Below, piece after piece: positions 37,401-49,400 of a stretch of DNA of 64,000 nucleotides. The stretch spans positions 18,933,510-18,997,509 of the forward strand of contig OZ024796.1 of NCBI GenBank assembly GCA_964017045.1, written 5' to 3'. The notes below the pieces were generated by a model that worked only from the letters and a program-made list of their open reading frames with translations, ran no database searches and had not been told where the DNA came from. The position numbers and the translations under genes are program-made. Position 1 is the stretch's first letter. Each line of letters starts with the position of its first letter. The stretch is from Omphiscola glabra (Eukaryota; Mollusca; Gastropoda; Lymnaeidae).

Positions 37401-40400
37401 GCCCCATTTCATTTTTCGTTTTATATGTTTTGTAAATATCAATAGGCTTAAATGTGAATTAATAGATCTAGGCTTATGGCATTTTGAAACCGTTTTAAAG
37501 GAACAACTTTTAAATTTTAACTCCATTATTTATCTGAGGGATTTTTATATAGGCATATAGGGGCTATCTCAGACATAACTAAAGTGGTACTTTATGGAAT
37601 GGGCCCCCACCGGGGCCCCTTTTTTAACTTAAATGAAAATTGGTAGAGGTTATGGTATATTTTAGAATTTTTAATATAGGAAAAATGAAAGCTTTAGTTT
37701 TAGTCCAACACCAACCATCTAAATCAAGTGTCACTTCCAACATGTTGACTGTTGTTGTATCATCCTGCTCCCAGTCCGCTGTGATTGTCATGCTTTGAAA
37801 TAGGTTACTTGAAGGTGTGTACATTATGTTGACCGCGAGTCTTCCCCAAATGTGCAGAGATGTTAGTGGCACCGTGAAAAAATGTGAATACTGCATGAAG
37901 CGGGACTTGAACAAAATGTTGTCTTCAAGTTCGGGGATAACTCTTTCCTTCAGTAGTTCTCTCATAGCTTTCCTTAAGCTGGAGAAAAAAATATTGATCT
38001 ATTTTTGAATGTTTATATTGTACTTTGATATTATAGTGATCTTTACTTTGATCTTTACTTTGATCTTTACTTTGATCTTACTTTGATATTCACTTTGGTC
38101 TTCCTTTGATCTTTGATTCTCGATAATTTTATAGTTATCATTATAATAAATCATTTAATGATTAAAACTATAAAACATTTGTTCAATACCTTCCACCAAT
38201 ACTTTCTCGATGATCCTTTCCACCAATTACTCCACTAGCATATTTCCCACAAATAATTCCCCAACCCCATCTTTCCCACTAAAAATTTCACTATTATCTT
38301 TCCCACAAAGAGTTTCACAAGCATTGTTTCCACCAATTACTTCACTAACTTCTTTCCCACCAATAATTTCACTATCATCTTTCCACCATTAATCTCAATA
38401 TCCATTTTCCACCTATAACATCACAATCATCTCTTCCACAAATATCAAAACATTTGTTCAATATTTTTCAACCAATTACTTCACTACTTTTTCTTCCACC
38501 AGTAATTTCAATATGATCTCTTCCACCAATAACTTCACTACCATCAAATGACATCATTAAACACTCAGTATATTTACATACATTTTAATCCAGGCAATGT
38601 AAATGAACACTTACTTCTGATGGCGTGGATTAGATCCTTCCAGTAGGCCTGAGACCCTAGTCACTATGTATGTACGCATGTGGTCCATCTTTGTTTTGTC
38701 AAGCAGATCAAGCAGGTCTCTCAGCATGATGTCATTCCCATAGAACAGTAAGGTATCAAAGATAGAAGACCTGAGTAAAATAGGTCTTTTTTCATCCCTT
38801 AATATATTGAAGAGTTCATGACCAATTGATGCATTCAAACCTATGCTGTTTACGGCCTGAAATTGAAAAATTCATGTAATTAAACCTATAATGTTTTATT
38901 GTCTGAAAAACGGGTTCATACCAAAATGCCATAAACTCATAAAATTCCTGTCTTTTTTGTTCTTCTCTAACTCTTTACAAATCTTTCCGATCTTTTAAGT
39001 AAAAAACAATTTTTGCCTCTCTTTGTCAGGTGTTTTTGGGTCTTCCCCGTTTCTTGATCCTTGAGAGTTTGATACCATTTCAGTGTTCCATACCATTTGA
39101 GTGTTCGATACCATTTGAGAGTTCCATACCATTTGAGTGTGCCATACCATTTGAGTGTTCCATACGAGTTCATGCCTAATTATATTGAGCATCATTGGCC
39201 TATCCCCCTCCATCTTCTTTGCTTTAGTGGTATTTGTGCTGTCAACTCACTCCCTGCTATATTTGTGCTGCCACCTCACTCCCTGCTATATTTGTTCTGC
39301 CACTTCACTCCCTGCTATATTTGTGCTGCCACCTCACTCCCTGCTATATTTGTGCTGCCACCTCACTCCCTGCTATATTTGTGCTGCCACCTCACTCCCT
39401 GCAATATTTGTGCTGCCAACTCACTCCCTGCTATATTTGTGCTGCCAACTCACTCCCTGCTATATTTCAGTTTATCACCATACGATATATTGACAAATAA
39501 TCTATCAGCTTTTTCTTGGCACATAATCTGTCAGCTTTTGTCTCTGTCACACAGTTAATTACATCATTGGTTTGGGGGGGAAGGGGGGTGTGAAGCTTTG
39601 AGTCAATTTTTGTATTTTCATGATTGTTCAAATAAGCGAGTCCCTTCCGATCCTAGGCATTTTTATGAAACATCTCAACTGAAAATAAAAATTCCTTGTA
39701 TCTTTAAAGTCTTCTATAATCTGTTACAATCTCTTATAGAGGCTGAACGAATTTTGGTTTATGTTTCGGTGAAGAAAGTTGCCATATGATCATTTTCGGC
39801 ATAGTTTCAGTTTCAGCCTAAATAGATAGGTTAACCTTTGGTTGATTTTCAGTTTCAGCCTAAATAGATAGGTTAACCTTTGGTTGATTTTCAGTTTCAG
39901 CCAAAAGTGATTTAGGCTGTGGGTCATTTACAAGAAGTCAGTCTGTTACTCTGTCTTGAGGATGCACTGACCTGTACATATGTCCTAGCCACTATGATGC
40001 ACACCAACCTGCACTGTTGTCCTAGCCACTATGAAGCACACCAACCTGCACTGTTGTCCTAGCCACTATGATGCACACCGACCTGCACTGTTGTCCTAGC
40101 CACTATGAAGCACACTGACCTGCACAGTTGTCCTGGCCGCTGACGTGCACAATTTGTCTTAGCCCCTTTGATGCACACTGACCTGCACAGTTGTCCTAGC
40201 CCCTTTGATGCACACTGACCTGCACAGTTGTCCTAGTCACTATGATGCACACTGACCTGCACAGTTGTCCTAATTACTATGATGCACACTGATCTGCACA
40301 GTTGTCCTAGCCAATATGATGCACACTGACTGGCACAGTTGTTCTAGTTACTATGATGCACACTGACCTGCACAGTTGCCCTAGCCACTGATGTGCAGTT

Positions 40401-43400
40401 GTCGTAGCCACTGAAATGCACAATTGTCCTAGCCAATGAGCACACTGACCTGCACTGTTGTCCTAGCCACTGACCTGCACAATTGTCTTAGCCACTATGA
40501 CACACACTGACCTGCAAAGTTGTCCTAGCCACTATGATGCACACTGACCTGCACCGTTGTCCTAACGAAGGATCTGCACAGTTGTCCTAGTCACTATGAC
40601 AACACACTGACCTGCACAGTTGTCCTAACGAAGGACCTGCACAGTTGTCCTAGTCACTATGATGCACACTGACCTGCACAGCACACTGACCTGCACAGTT
40701 ATCCTAGCCACTGACCTGCACAGTTGTCCTAGTCACTATGATGCACACTGATCTGCACAGTTGTCCTAGCCACTGACCTGCACAGCTGTCCTAATCACTA
40801 TGATGCACACTGATCTGCACAGTTGTCGTAGCCACTGACCTGCACAGTTGTCCTAGTCACTATGATGCACACTGATCTGCACAGTTGTTGTAGCCACTGA
40901 CCTGCACAGCTGTCCTAGCCACTATGATGCTTGTTTCCTCATTGTTCAAACATTGCAACAAAGAAAAAGTTAACTTTTTGTCTACATCCACGAGAGAGTT
41001 ATAGAACTTGTTCACAGCTGTCCCCATGTTACCAAGAGCCTGGGCAGATGACAAATATATGATATATATTATCACAAGAGACACGGCAGATGTCAAATAT
41101 TAGTTTTATTTTTTCCACAAGGGCCCCGGCGGATGACAAATCAGTGTTATTATAGCAATGTTTTAAAATACTAATTTATATAATTTCAAAAATAATTACA
41201 ACTACAATTTAGCAGCCACTAGACAACACAATTTTGTAAATTCATAATGAAATATCAATTTTGATCACATTTCAGTTCTTTGATTATATATGAATATTGA
41301 GCAGTGCTAAGAAACATATAATAATCAAACGACCCTTAAAACAAAGTTTTTCATATAAATCCTTTATATTTATATTAATTTTTTTTATTTATTTTATATT
41401 AATACTCTAATGCGCCAACTGCTTTTACACCACAAGATTTATTTCACCAGCTATTTCAGAAAAACAAAAGAAAATATTACGCCCTTAACACCATTAGAAT
41501 CTCATTTAGCGCAGTTATCAGGATTTTCATTTGGTGAAATCAGTGTCATCATATTTCCTTCATCTTCCACTAAAAAAAACTAATTTTTTAGGGGTTGGGA
41601 TTGGGGGGTGGTGCTAAACTTTGAAAGGATGTGTTGCCATCGGCAAGGATTCTATGTGCCTAGTTCCAGTTCGATAAGTTGATGGGAGTGGGTCATTTAG
41701 CCGTGTGAAGGTTTTTGCCCTAACCACACAAAGGCAAAGTTAATATAACGGATTTTAAAAAAAAAACGTAAATCAGGTTTACCTTATTATTATTATTATT
41801 ATATGTTGTCTTATATAGCGCGGTACCCCAGCCTAGGGCTAGGCTCACCGCGCTGTACATAAAAATATTAGCAAAGGAAACATAATCGTGACAATAAAAT
41901 AAAGTACTGAAAAAAGCTTTAGCATTAATACTGTCCATGGTCCAAGTTCAGAAAAACTTTATCAGGTTTCCAGCATAAACGTCGCCACACGTTTGGTGGG
42001 ATGAGAGGGGGGGGGGGGCTTATTGGTTTGGAAATATGATATACGGGTGCAATTTGTGTTTAAATTTTGTGATCATTGGTGGTGGAGTTTAAAAAATCTC
42101 ACCAAATTATCATAACGTCATTTATGGATGGTCTCCCAATCATCACCTCTTCACTCATGAACCTGGATTTTAATATTATATCTTAAAAAGGTAATCTTGC
42201 CTTGAGTGCAGTCAGCAATCTTTCATCTCGTTCTAATTTCTCTTTTTGCGCTAAGCGTGCATACATCCCTGGCCGACAATTGTCCACAATTGTTTGATGA
42301 AGATGTGCCACAACTTGAAATATGATTTTATCAATCTGTACAATTATATTTCACAAAAATCTAAATTTATGTCACTTTTTATTGAGAATTTTTTTAATTT
42401 TTTAAATTTGAAAGTGCTCTTAAAATCTCTACATAGTTTTTGAAGCATAATTCATGTGTGTGTTATGAGATCTGATGTAAAGTTATAAATAAGCTGATGA
42501 TATACATTTTTTCTTCATGTTTACGTTAACAATAATATTTTTGCACATTATTTTATTGCATTATCCCATCAATATTAATGTGTGTGTTCTGGCATATTTC
42601 TATATCTTGAATTTGCCTGTTGTAGCATATTTCTATATTTTGAATTTGTGTATTATTGTATATTTCTATATATATTGAGTTGTTGTATATTTCTTTATAT
42701 ATTATATTGAGTTGTATATTTCTATATATAATGAATGTGTATGTGTTGTTGTATATTTCTATGTGCTAAATGTGTATGTAGATTTTTGAACATACCATGT
42801 GTCTCTGATTCCCGGTTTCAAGCGAATCATTTACTCGACTTATAATGGCTGACAGTGACAACAGACATGTTGACCTCTGATCGATCTTACAAAGTTCCTG
42901 TTAAACAAAGCAGCATATAAATGTCCAAATTACATCTTTGGAAAAAAACATTTGTTCAAAGATTAACTAGGGCCATATTGATGTCATCAAATGACACGAT
43001 TACACAAAATATCTACAAGTTCATACAATTTCTAATTTTTCTTGTTTTAATTTTTCGTTTAAGGGGGCACAGTCAACTAGAATTGAGTACTAAATTTGAA
43101 AAAATATCCTGACGACCAACTAATGAACATATAATCATAAAAATTGGTGAGAATGTAGCCAAGATGTTGTAGATTAAGGAAAATGTAGTGTGAATGGTTC
43201 ACTGAATGAGTAACAACCTTTAAAATAATTTGAACCAAATTATACATTGGCTAAAATTTTTAAAAATGCAAAAAATGGCCAGAATTTTAGAATTGATATA
43301 ATAAAGCTAAGTATCAAGTACACAGCTACAATACTTTCCATATATCTAAAAGACATGTATTGAAATAAACCTATGCATGAAGTACACAGCTACAATACTT

Positions 43401-46400
43401 TCCATATATCTAAAAGACATGTTGGGCTATGGTATGAAGCACTCTCATTATACCGGTCATTCTGGTTTGTATTTTATACTGTAATAAAACTTTCCTAAAA
43501 TGTTTTGACAAAAGCAGGATACATCCCCACATATTAAGTCAATTATAAGAAATAGGTAAATGATTTAGGTTCACTCTATAGTCCCTATATCTGGGAGTAT
43601 GTGTGCAAAATTTCAGCACAATCTGATCTGACAATAATTGTGGAAAATAACTGCAAAACAGCACGTGTGGATTTTGGCAAACTTTATGCACATTAAAAAC
43701 AACAATTTCCTTACCTAAAAGCAATAAATACCCTACATAATGGTTAGGATGGCCCTCTCTTTTAGCTTCTTCTTCATCAGAATCAATGTACATACTTTAT
43801 GCAGTCTTTTCTTTAAGCTCTGTAGCTACTTTCCCCAGTGGTTTTGGTAGGTTTTTCACACCACAAAGGTCTCTAGCTCTGACTTGACTATTCACTATGT
43901 TTACAATTGAATTGCATATAGCTATCTGCGGTGATGAGGAGAAAGCAGGCTGCTTGTCACAGTTTTTATTGTTGCAATGAAATGTAAATTTGCTTGCTAG
44001 TCACTTTCTTTCAATGTCATACAACCTCACAGTATAGTGACAGTGATTCACCAAATGCAAAGCAGTAGTATAACCAAGTATTGTTATTTCTATAATTCTA
44101 TTATCTTCTGGATTGTCAACATTAACATTATCATTCTCTGCTGCACACTCTTCGTCTTTTTCAGAAGATTCATTTTCAACATATGACTTGTCTTCTGTAA
44201 CTTTCTCTGTACAACTAGTCAAAAATCAAGTCCTACATATTTTTGTATCTTTTGTCTTTGTTCTGATCTAGATATGATTGCTGAATAAAATGACATATTA
44301 AGATTTAATGTTTTTTAAGAAAATTCTGGGTGACTGTGCCCCCTTTAAAGGGCTTTTTGTCCACACCTTTGTTGGAAGTAGACCTTTTTCAAAAATTCCC
44401 TTACCCTGTTGTGTTCCATGACCCCAGTATCATCTTAACCCCAGTATCACACACTGACTTTGACCACAGTCTCACACTGACCTCAGTCTTTATAAATTTT
44501 AACTGTTATTGTGAAGTTCCATATTTATGCAGCACAAACTAAGATGGTGCGCAAATACATAGCTTTATACTTTATAGTAAATACACCACTGGAAGGTGAT
44601 GCTGAAATACATCGCCTTGCCTTATGGACTTTGACTTATGGTTAATACTAAATAAAAATAGGCCAACACAACTGGAAAAAAAAGTGATGCTCAATGAAGA
44701 CCCTGGGCAAGTGCGCAGTGTGCACATGCCTTAAGACAGCACTGCTTTTCTCCACTAATTTCACTACTGACTACGGAGCAGTAGCGTAGAGAGTTTTATT
44801 ACCGCCCAGGACTAACATCTCAATTTAACATGATTGTAAACAAAAGTTCCCACTTTATTTATGTTCGATTCATGTCTGGGAGAAGTAAAACTTGTTGACG
44901 AGAGTTATTCCCCTTTTAGAAGTATCCAACTTGTGATTCGCATTATAATATTCATTTTGGAATGTGCCGTTGCCGTTGTCAAAATCTTTCAATATTCATC
45001 AACAATATGTAAAGCCCACTGCCTCTAAAAGAGTGAGTCTCCTGGAAGCATGAGGCCCCTTAGAAGCATGGGCATGAGGCCCTGGACCAGTGCCCAGTGG
45101 ACCCATGCCTTAAGACGGCACTGACTTACCCTTATGGTAAATAAATTATTGCAAATATACCAAGATAACATTTTTCTTATTTTCCTTTTTTAAGTACTAT
45201 GCCGCATTTTCAACTTAAATTGGATACCGTAACTATCTGTGCGTTTTCAATATATCAAGCGTTTAGTTTGTTCGATAGTAATTAATCCTGGGCTGGAGAC
45301 TGGTGAAAAGATTGAGCATATTCAGCGATGACATTTAATATGAAATCCAAGTGGCTATTCGTACCCGTGTACCAGAGGTGAGAGGTTGGGGTTCAAAAAC
45401 TATTAAAAACATTATTGTTGGGTTTGTAAGACAAATGAGGTATCAAATGAAAGATAATTGAATGGACTATATGTTTGTAAACTTAATCCTTCAGTTTAAC
45501 TAAAATAAACTACCAAAAATGACATCCGAATAGCATTAGTCAAAATGGACCCGTACACGCAGCGCCGCCATTCGCACCCGGGTCCCATTAGACTCAACCT
45601 CTCACTTCTGGTACCCAGGTACGAATAGTCGCAGCCTTATGAAATACGATAAGGAGATGGCATTTAATCTCAAGCCACAATATGAAAAAAGAATCAGCAT
45701 ACAAGTTTATAGTTTATGTTTTTTTCTGAAATGAATGTCGTAAATTATGATCCGTTTCGGGCGTCTCAAACTTGAGCTACGCCACTGATCTAATGAAAAA
45801 CGCAATAGATACTCTCGTGAGACGTGACACCCTGATCTTGTGGCACCCTGTACTATTTTATGGTGGCATTCTGGTCTGGAGGTTTTCTGTCTGGTCTGGT
45901 TTAGTTCACTCTATCTGGTCTGTTGGCATTTTGTCTGGTCTGGTGGAACCCAGCTATTGTATTTAACTTATTAAATATTTTATGTAACCGATTTGAATGC
46001 GATGTGCAAATTTTAGTTAGGTGTCAAGCCCATGTGAGTTTGCCATTCGGTGCGGCACGCACCCCATAGCGACGCCACTGTAGTCACAGATTTACCAAGA
46101 TACAATAGCTAACATAGTCACATATTGTAAAAAGTTACAAGGGCTAAAATAGTCAGTGGTCATACCAAATATAGTCCGATATATCACCAAGTAAAGTCAT
46201 AGCTTATACGATGTTATAACAGCGAACAAATACAAATAATATACCAAGCATAATCTCAGATGTAACCAATTTACAATATAGTTAGCACAGTCACAGATTG
46301 TACCGAGTATAATCACAGTCAGCACAAATCATGGTAGCTAACAGTCACAGATTGTACCAAGTTTAAATTACTATTCATATCAACATGCCATTAATTCGGA

Positions 46401-49400
46401 GTTACGATCATGTTCAATTGATTTGACTTCAGTTGCCTGTCAAGCTTACAGTTGACTTCAGTTGCCTGTCAAGCTTACAGTTGACTTCAGTTGCCTGTCA
46501 AGCTAACAGTTGACTTCAGTTGCCTGTCAAGCTAACAGTTGATTTCAGTTGCCTGTCAAGCTAACAATTGACTTCAGTTGCCTGTCAAGCTAACAATTGA
46601 CTTTAGTTGCCTGTCAAGCTAACAATTGACTTCAGTTGCCTGTCAAGCTAACAATTGACTTCAGTTGCCTGTCAAGTTAACAGTTAACTTCAGTTGCCTG
46701 TCAAGCTAACTGTTGACAAGTAATCAATCTCTTGGAAAGTTGCAAAGTCAACCGCCAGGGGGAAAGAAGCTTCTCTTGAAATTAGGTCTCTTCAATCAAT
46801 TCATACTTTGCCCTTCAAACAATCTATTCATAATTTGCCCTTCAAACAATCAATTCCTACTGTACCCTTCAAACAATCAATGCATACCGTGCCCTTCAAA
46901 CAATCAATTCCTATATTGCCCTTCGAGAAAGAATGGTGGTTTATTTATTGTTACCCGACCATTCAGTGAATGTGTTTTCTATTGACCCACATTAACAGTG
47001 TGACAAGAATTGCAAATTATCATATTAGTATTTTGAAATTGTAACCAGCTGAACAATCGGACAAAAGTTTTAAATGCAGGAATCTAGCTATAAACAATTC
47101 AAGATGTTGTTAAAATATTACGAATATTAACGATTTTAAATTATGAATACGTTCATGACTTTTTTTACATTTTAGTTGATGTTGTATTTTTTTCTTCATG
47201 AATCTAGGTTTTGCCAATTTTGTACTGCCGTATCAGAACAGTTTAATTATCTAGTTGCCTTAACCATATCTAAACGTACACAACATCCTAGAACTTACAT
47301 AAATTGTGTGTATGAACTTTGATGATGGATCATAGAACAATCCTGTATTGAATAGAACAAGTTGAGTCTCCAAGTGTCCGATTTGGTTGTCTTTTAGGCA
47401 CTCTGCAAATACGTCCATGCATGGATGAGTTCCACACGACATCAGGGAATTGATTAGCATTTGCTCGCTTACTGACTAAGTTTTTCAAACAAAATAAAAT
47501 GTGTTATTACTTGAAGGAAAAGGGTTTACAGTATGATGTTTAATTCGTCTATAATTTTATTAATCAGCGAAAAAGTAATTATTTTTGTTCGAAATTGTAG
47601 AAGTAATTAAAGATATGGCTAACAATTTGTAATATTTCTACCTTCAAAAGTGAATGTTTGATTGCATGCTTGAAGTCTTTGAAGCAGATGGCTGAATTAC
47701 GGCAAGCAAAAATACCATCTTTGAAATGACTTAAATCTTCGTGAACCATCCCCCTCATTGTGTTTACCAATCTTCTAAAGCTGTAGGACAAAAATCAAAT
47801 TTATTTTAAAATGTTGTCCTGTTTTTGTGCTATTCAATCCAATATCATCCGTATTTTTCTATGAAACTAAGTTATGAAGACAAAGGTTATAAAGCTTAAT
47901 TTTATAACAGTACTACTGAAGATTATACATTTGAATTTAATGACAATGTTGTAGGTTATAAAGCAGAATTTAATGAAAGTGTTGTAGGTTATAAAGCTGA
48001 TTTTAAGGACCATGTTGTAGGTTATAAAGTTGAATTTAATGACAGTGTTGTATGTTATAAAGCTGAATTTAATGACAGTGTTTTAGATTATATAGTTGAA
48101 TTTAATGAGCGCGTTGTTTGTGTCTGGCGGAGAAAGAATAGATTCATTTACAGTTTGAATAATATTTTCTATTAGTTCCTATTTTCCAATTATTTACTAA
48201 TTAAAATGGTTTATCTATTGTGTACGGCACTGCCATTATGTGCGACACTGCCATTATATGCGGCTCTGTCAGTATGTCTCACTAAGAAGCAGAAGACACG
48301 TTTGACAATTAAGATTGTTTCATTTACACACACACACACACTCACACATATACACGAAACACAAATGTGATTTGCATTTTAAAATCATTTCTTAGTTAGG
48401 TTTATTAAGTTGTTGTTTTTTTTTTAACTTCCTAAGAAGACAAATTTAGATGATAAGTTGTTTTTAAGGAACATAATTAATGATAAACATGTTGACATGT
48501 TGATATAGAAATATTTTTTTTAATAGACGATAAGATGCTTATAAAGATGAAAAATATAGATGACCAACCATTTATAAAGATGACAAGCTGCCTATAAAAA
48601 ATGTCAACTATAGGTGATAACTCTTTATAAAGATGAACAATGATCATATACCTTTGTGCCGTGTCGCCAGTGTCAATTTGAATATCCTGGCCTTGACCCA
48701 AAATATCCAACATGGCCGCTCGAAAATCACGCTCGACATCTTTCCCAGCGTGCTCCTCTGTGCTCACATTGAAATCCATGACTAGATCTACTATACGTGT
48801 GGCAGGCATTGGTTCGTCAGTGCGTTCAGAATCTAGCTTGGTCCTAGATATCAGCTTCAGGCTTTGACTGGATAGAAATAAATCCTTATACAGCTTTTGT
48901 GAATTTTCAATAAATAACAATTAGGTCCCAGGAACCGGGAAGTCAAACAAAGATATTCCGAGGTAAAGACAATCACAAAACACGTAAGGTCGTTGAAGAC
49001 ATGGAAGGAAATGCATGTATTTGAAATGAGTGCAATCTTATGTTTCTCACAGTTGCATAAAGTATTATTAGAAATAAACACGACATTATGTCACACTAAG
49101 AAATGAAATGTATATTAGAATAAGTACAACCTTATGTCTGTCACAGATATAGAAGGTAATATTGAAAATAAACACAAACATTTAGTTTGTCACAGATATG
49201 AAAGGTAATATTGGAAATAAACACAACATTATGTCACTCTAAGACAGCGGTTCTCAACCTGTGGGTCGCGACAAACTTTAAGTTTGTCCCAGATATAAAA
49301 GATAATAGTGGAATTAAACACAACCTTATGTTTTTCCCAGATATAAAAGATAATAGTGGAATTAAACACAACCTTATGTTTGTAACAGATCCTTCCTGAT

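Noticed and set aside
39097..39558. ORFs over the 29-bp and 18-bp arrays
   Set aside because: Repeat by-products inside intron 12.
49373..49392. gttaca donor within exon 6
   Set aside because: It would give phase 0, while exon 7 needs phase 2; the donor 11 bases later fits.
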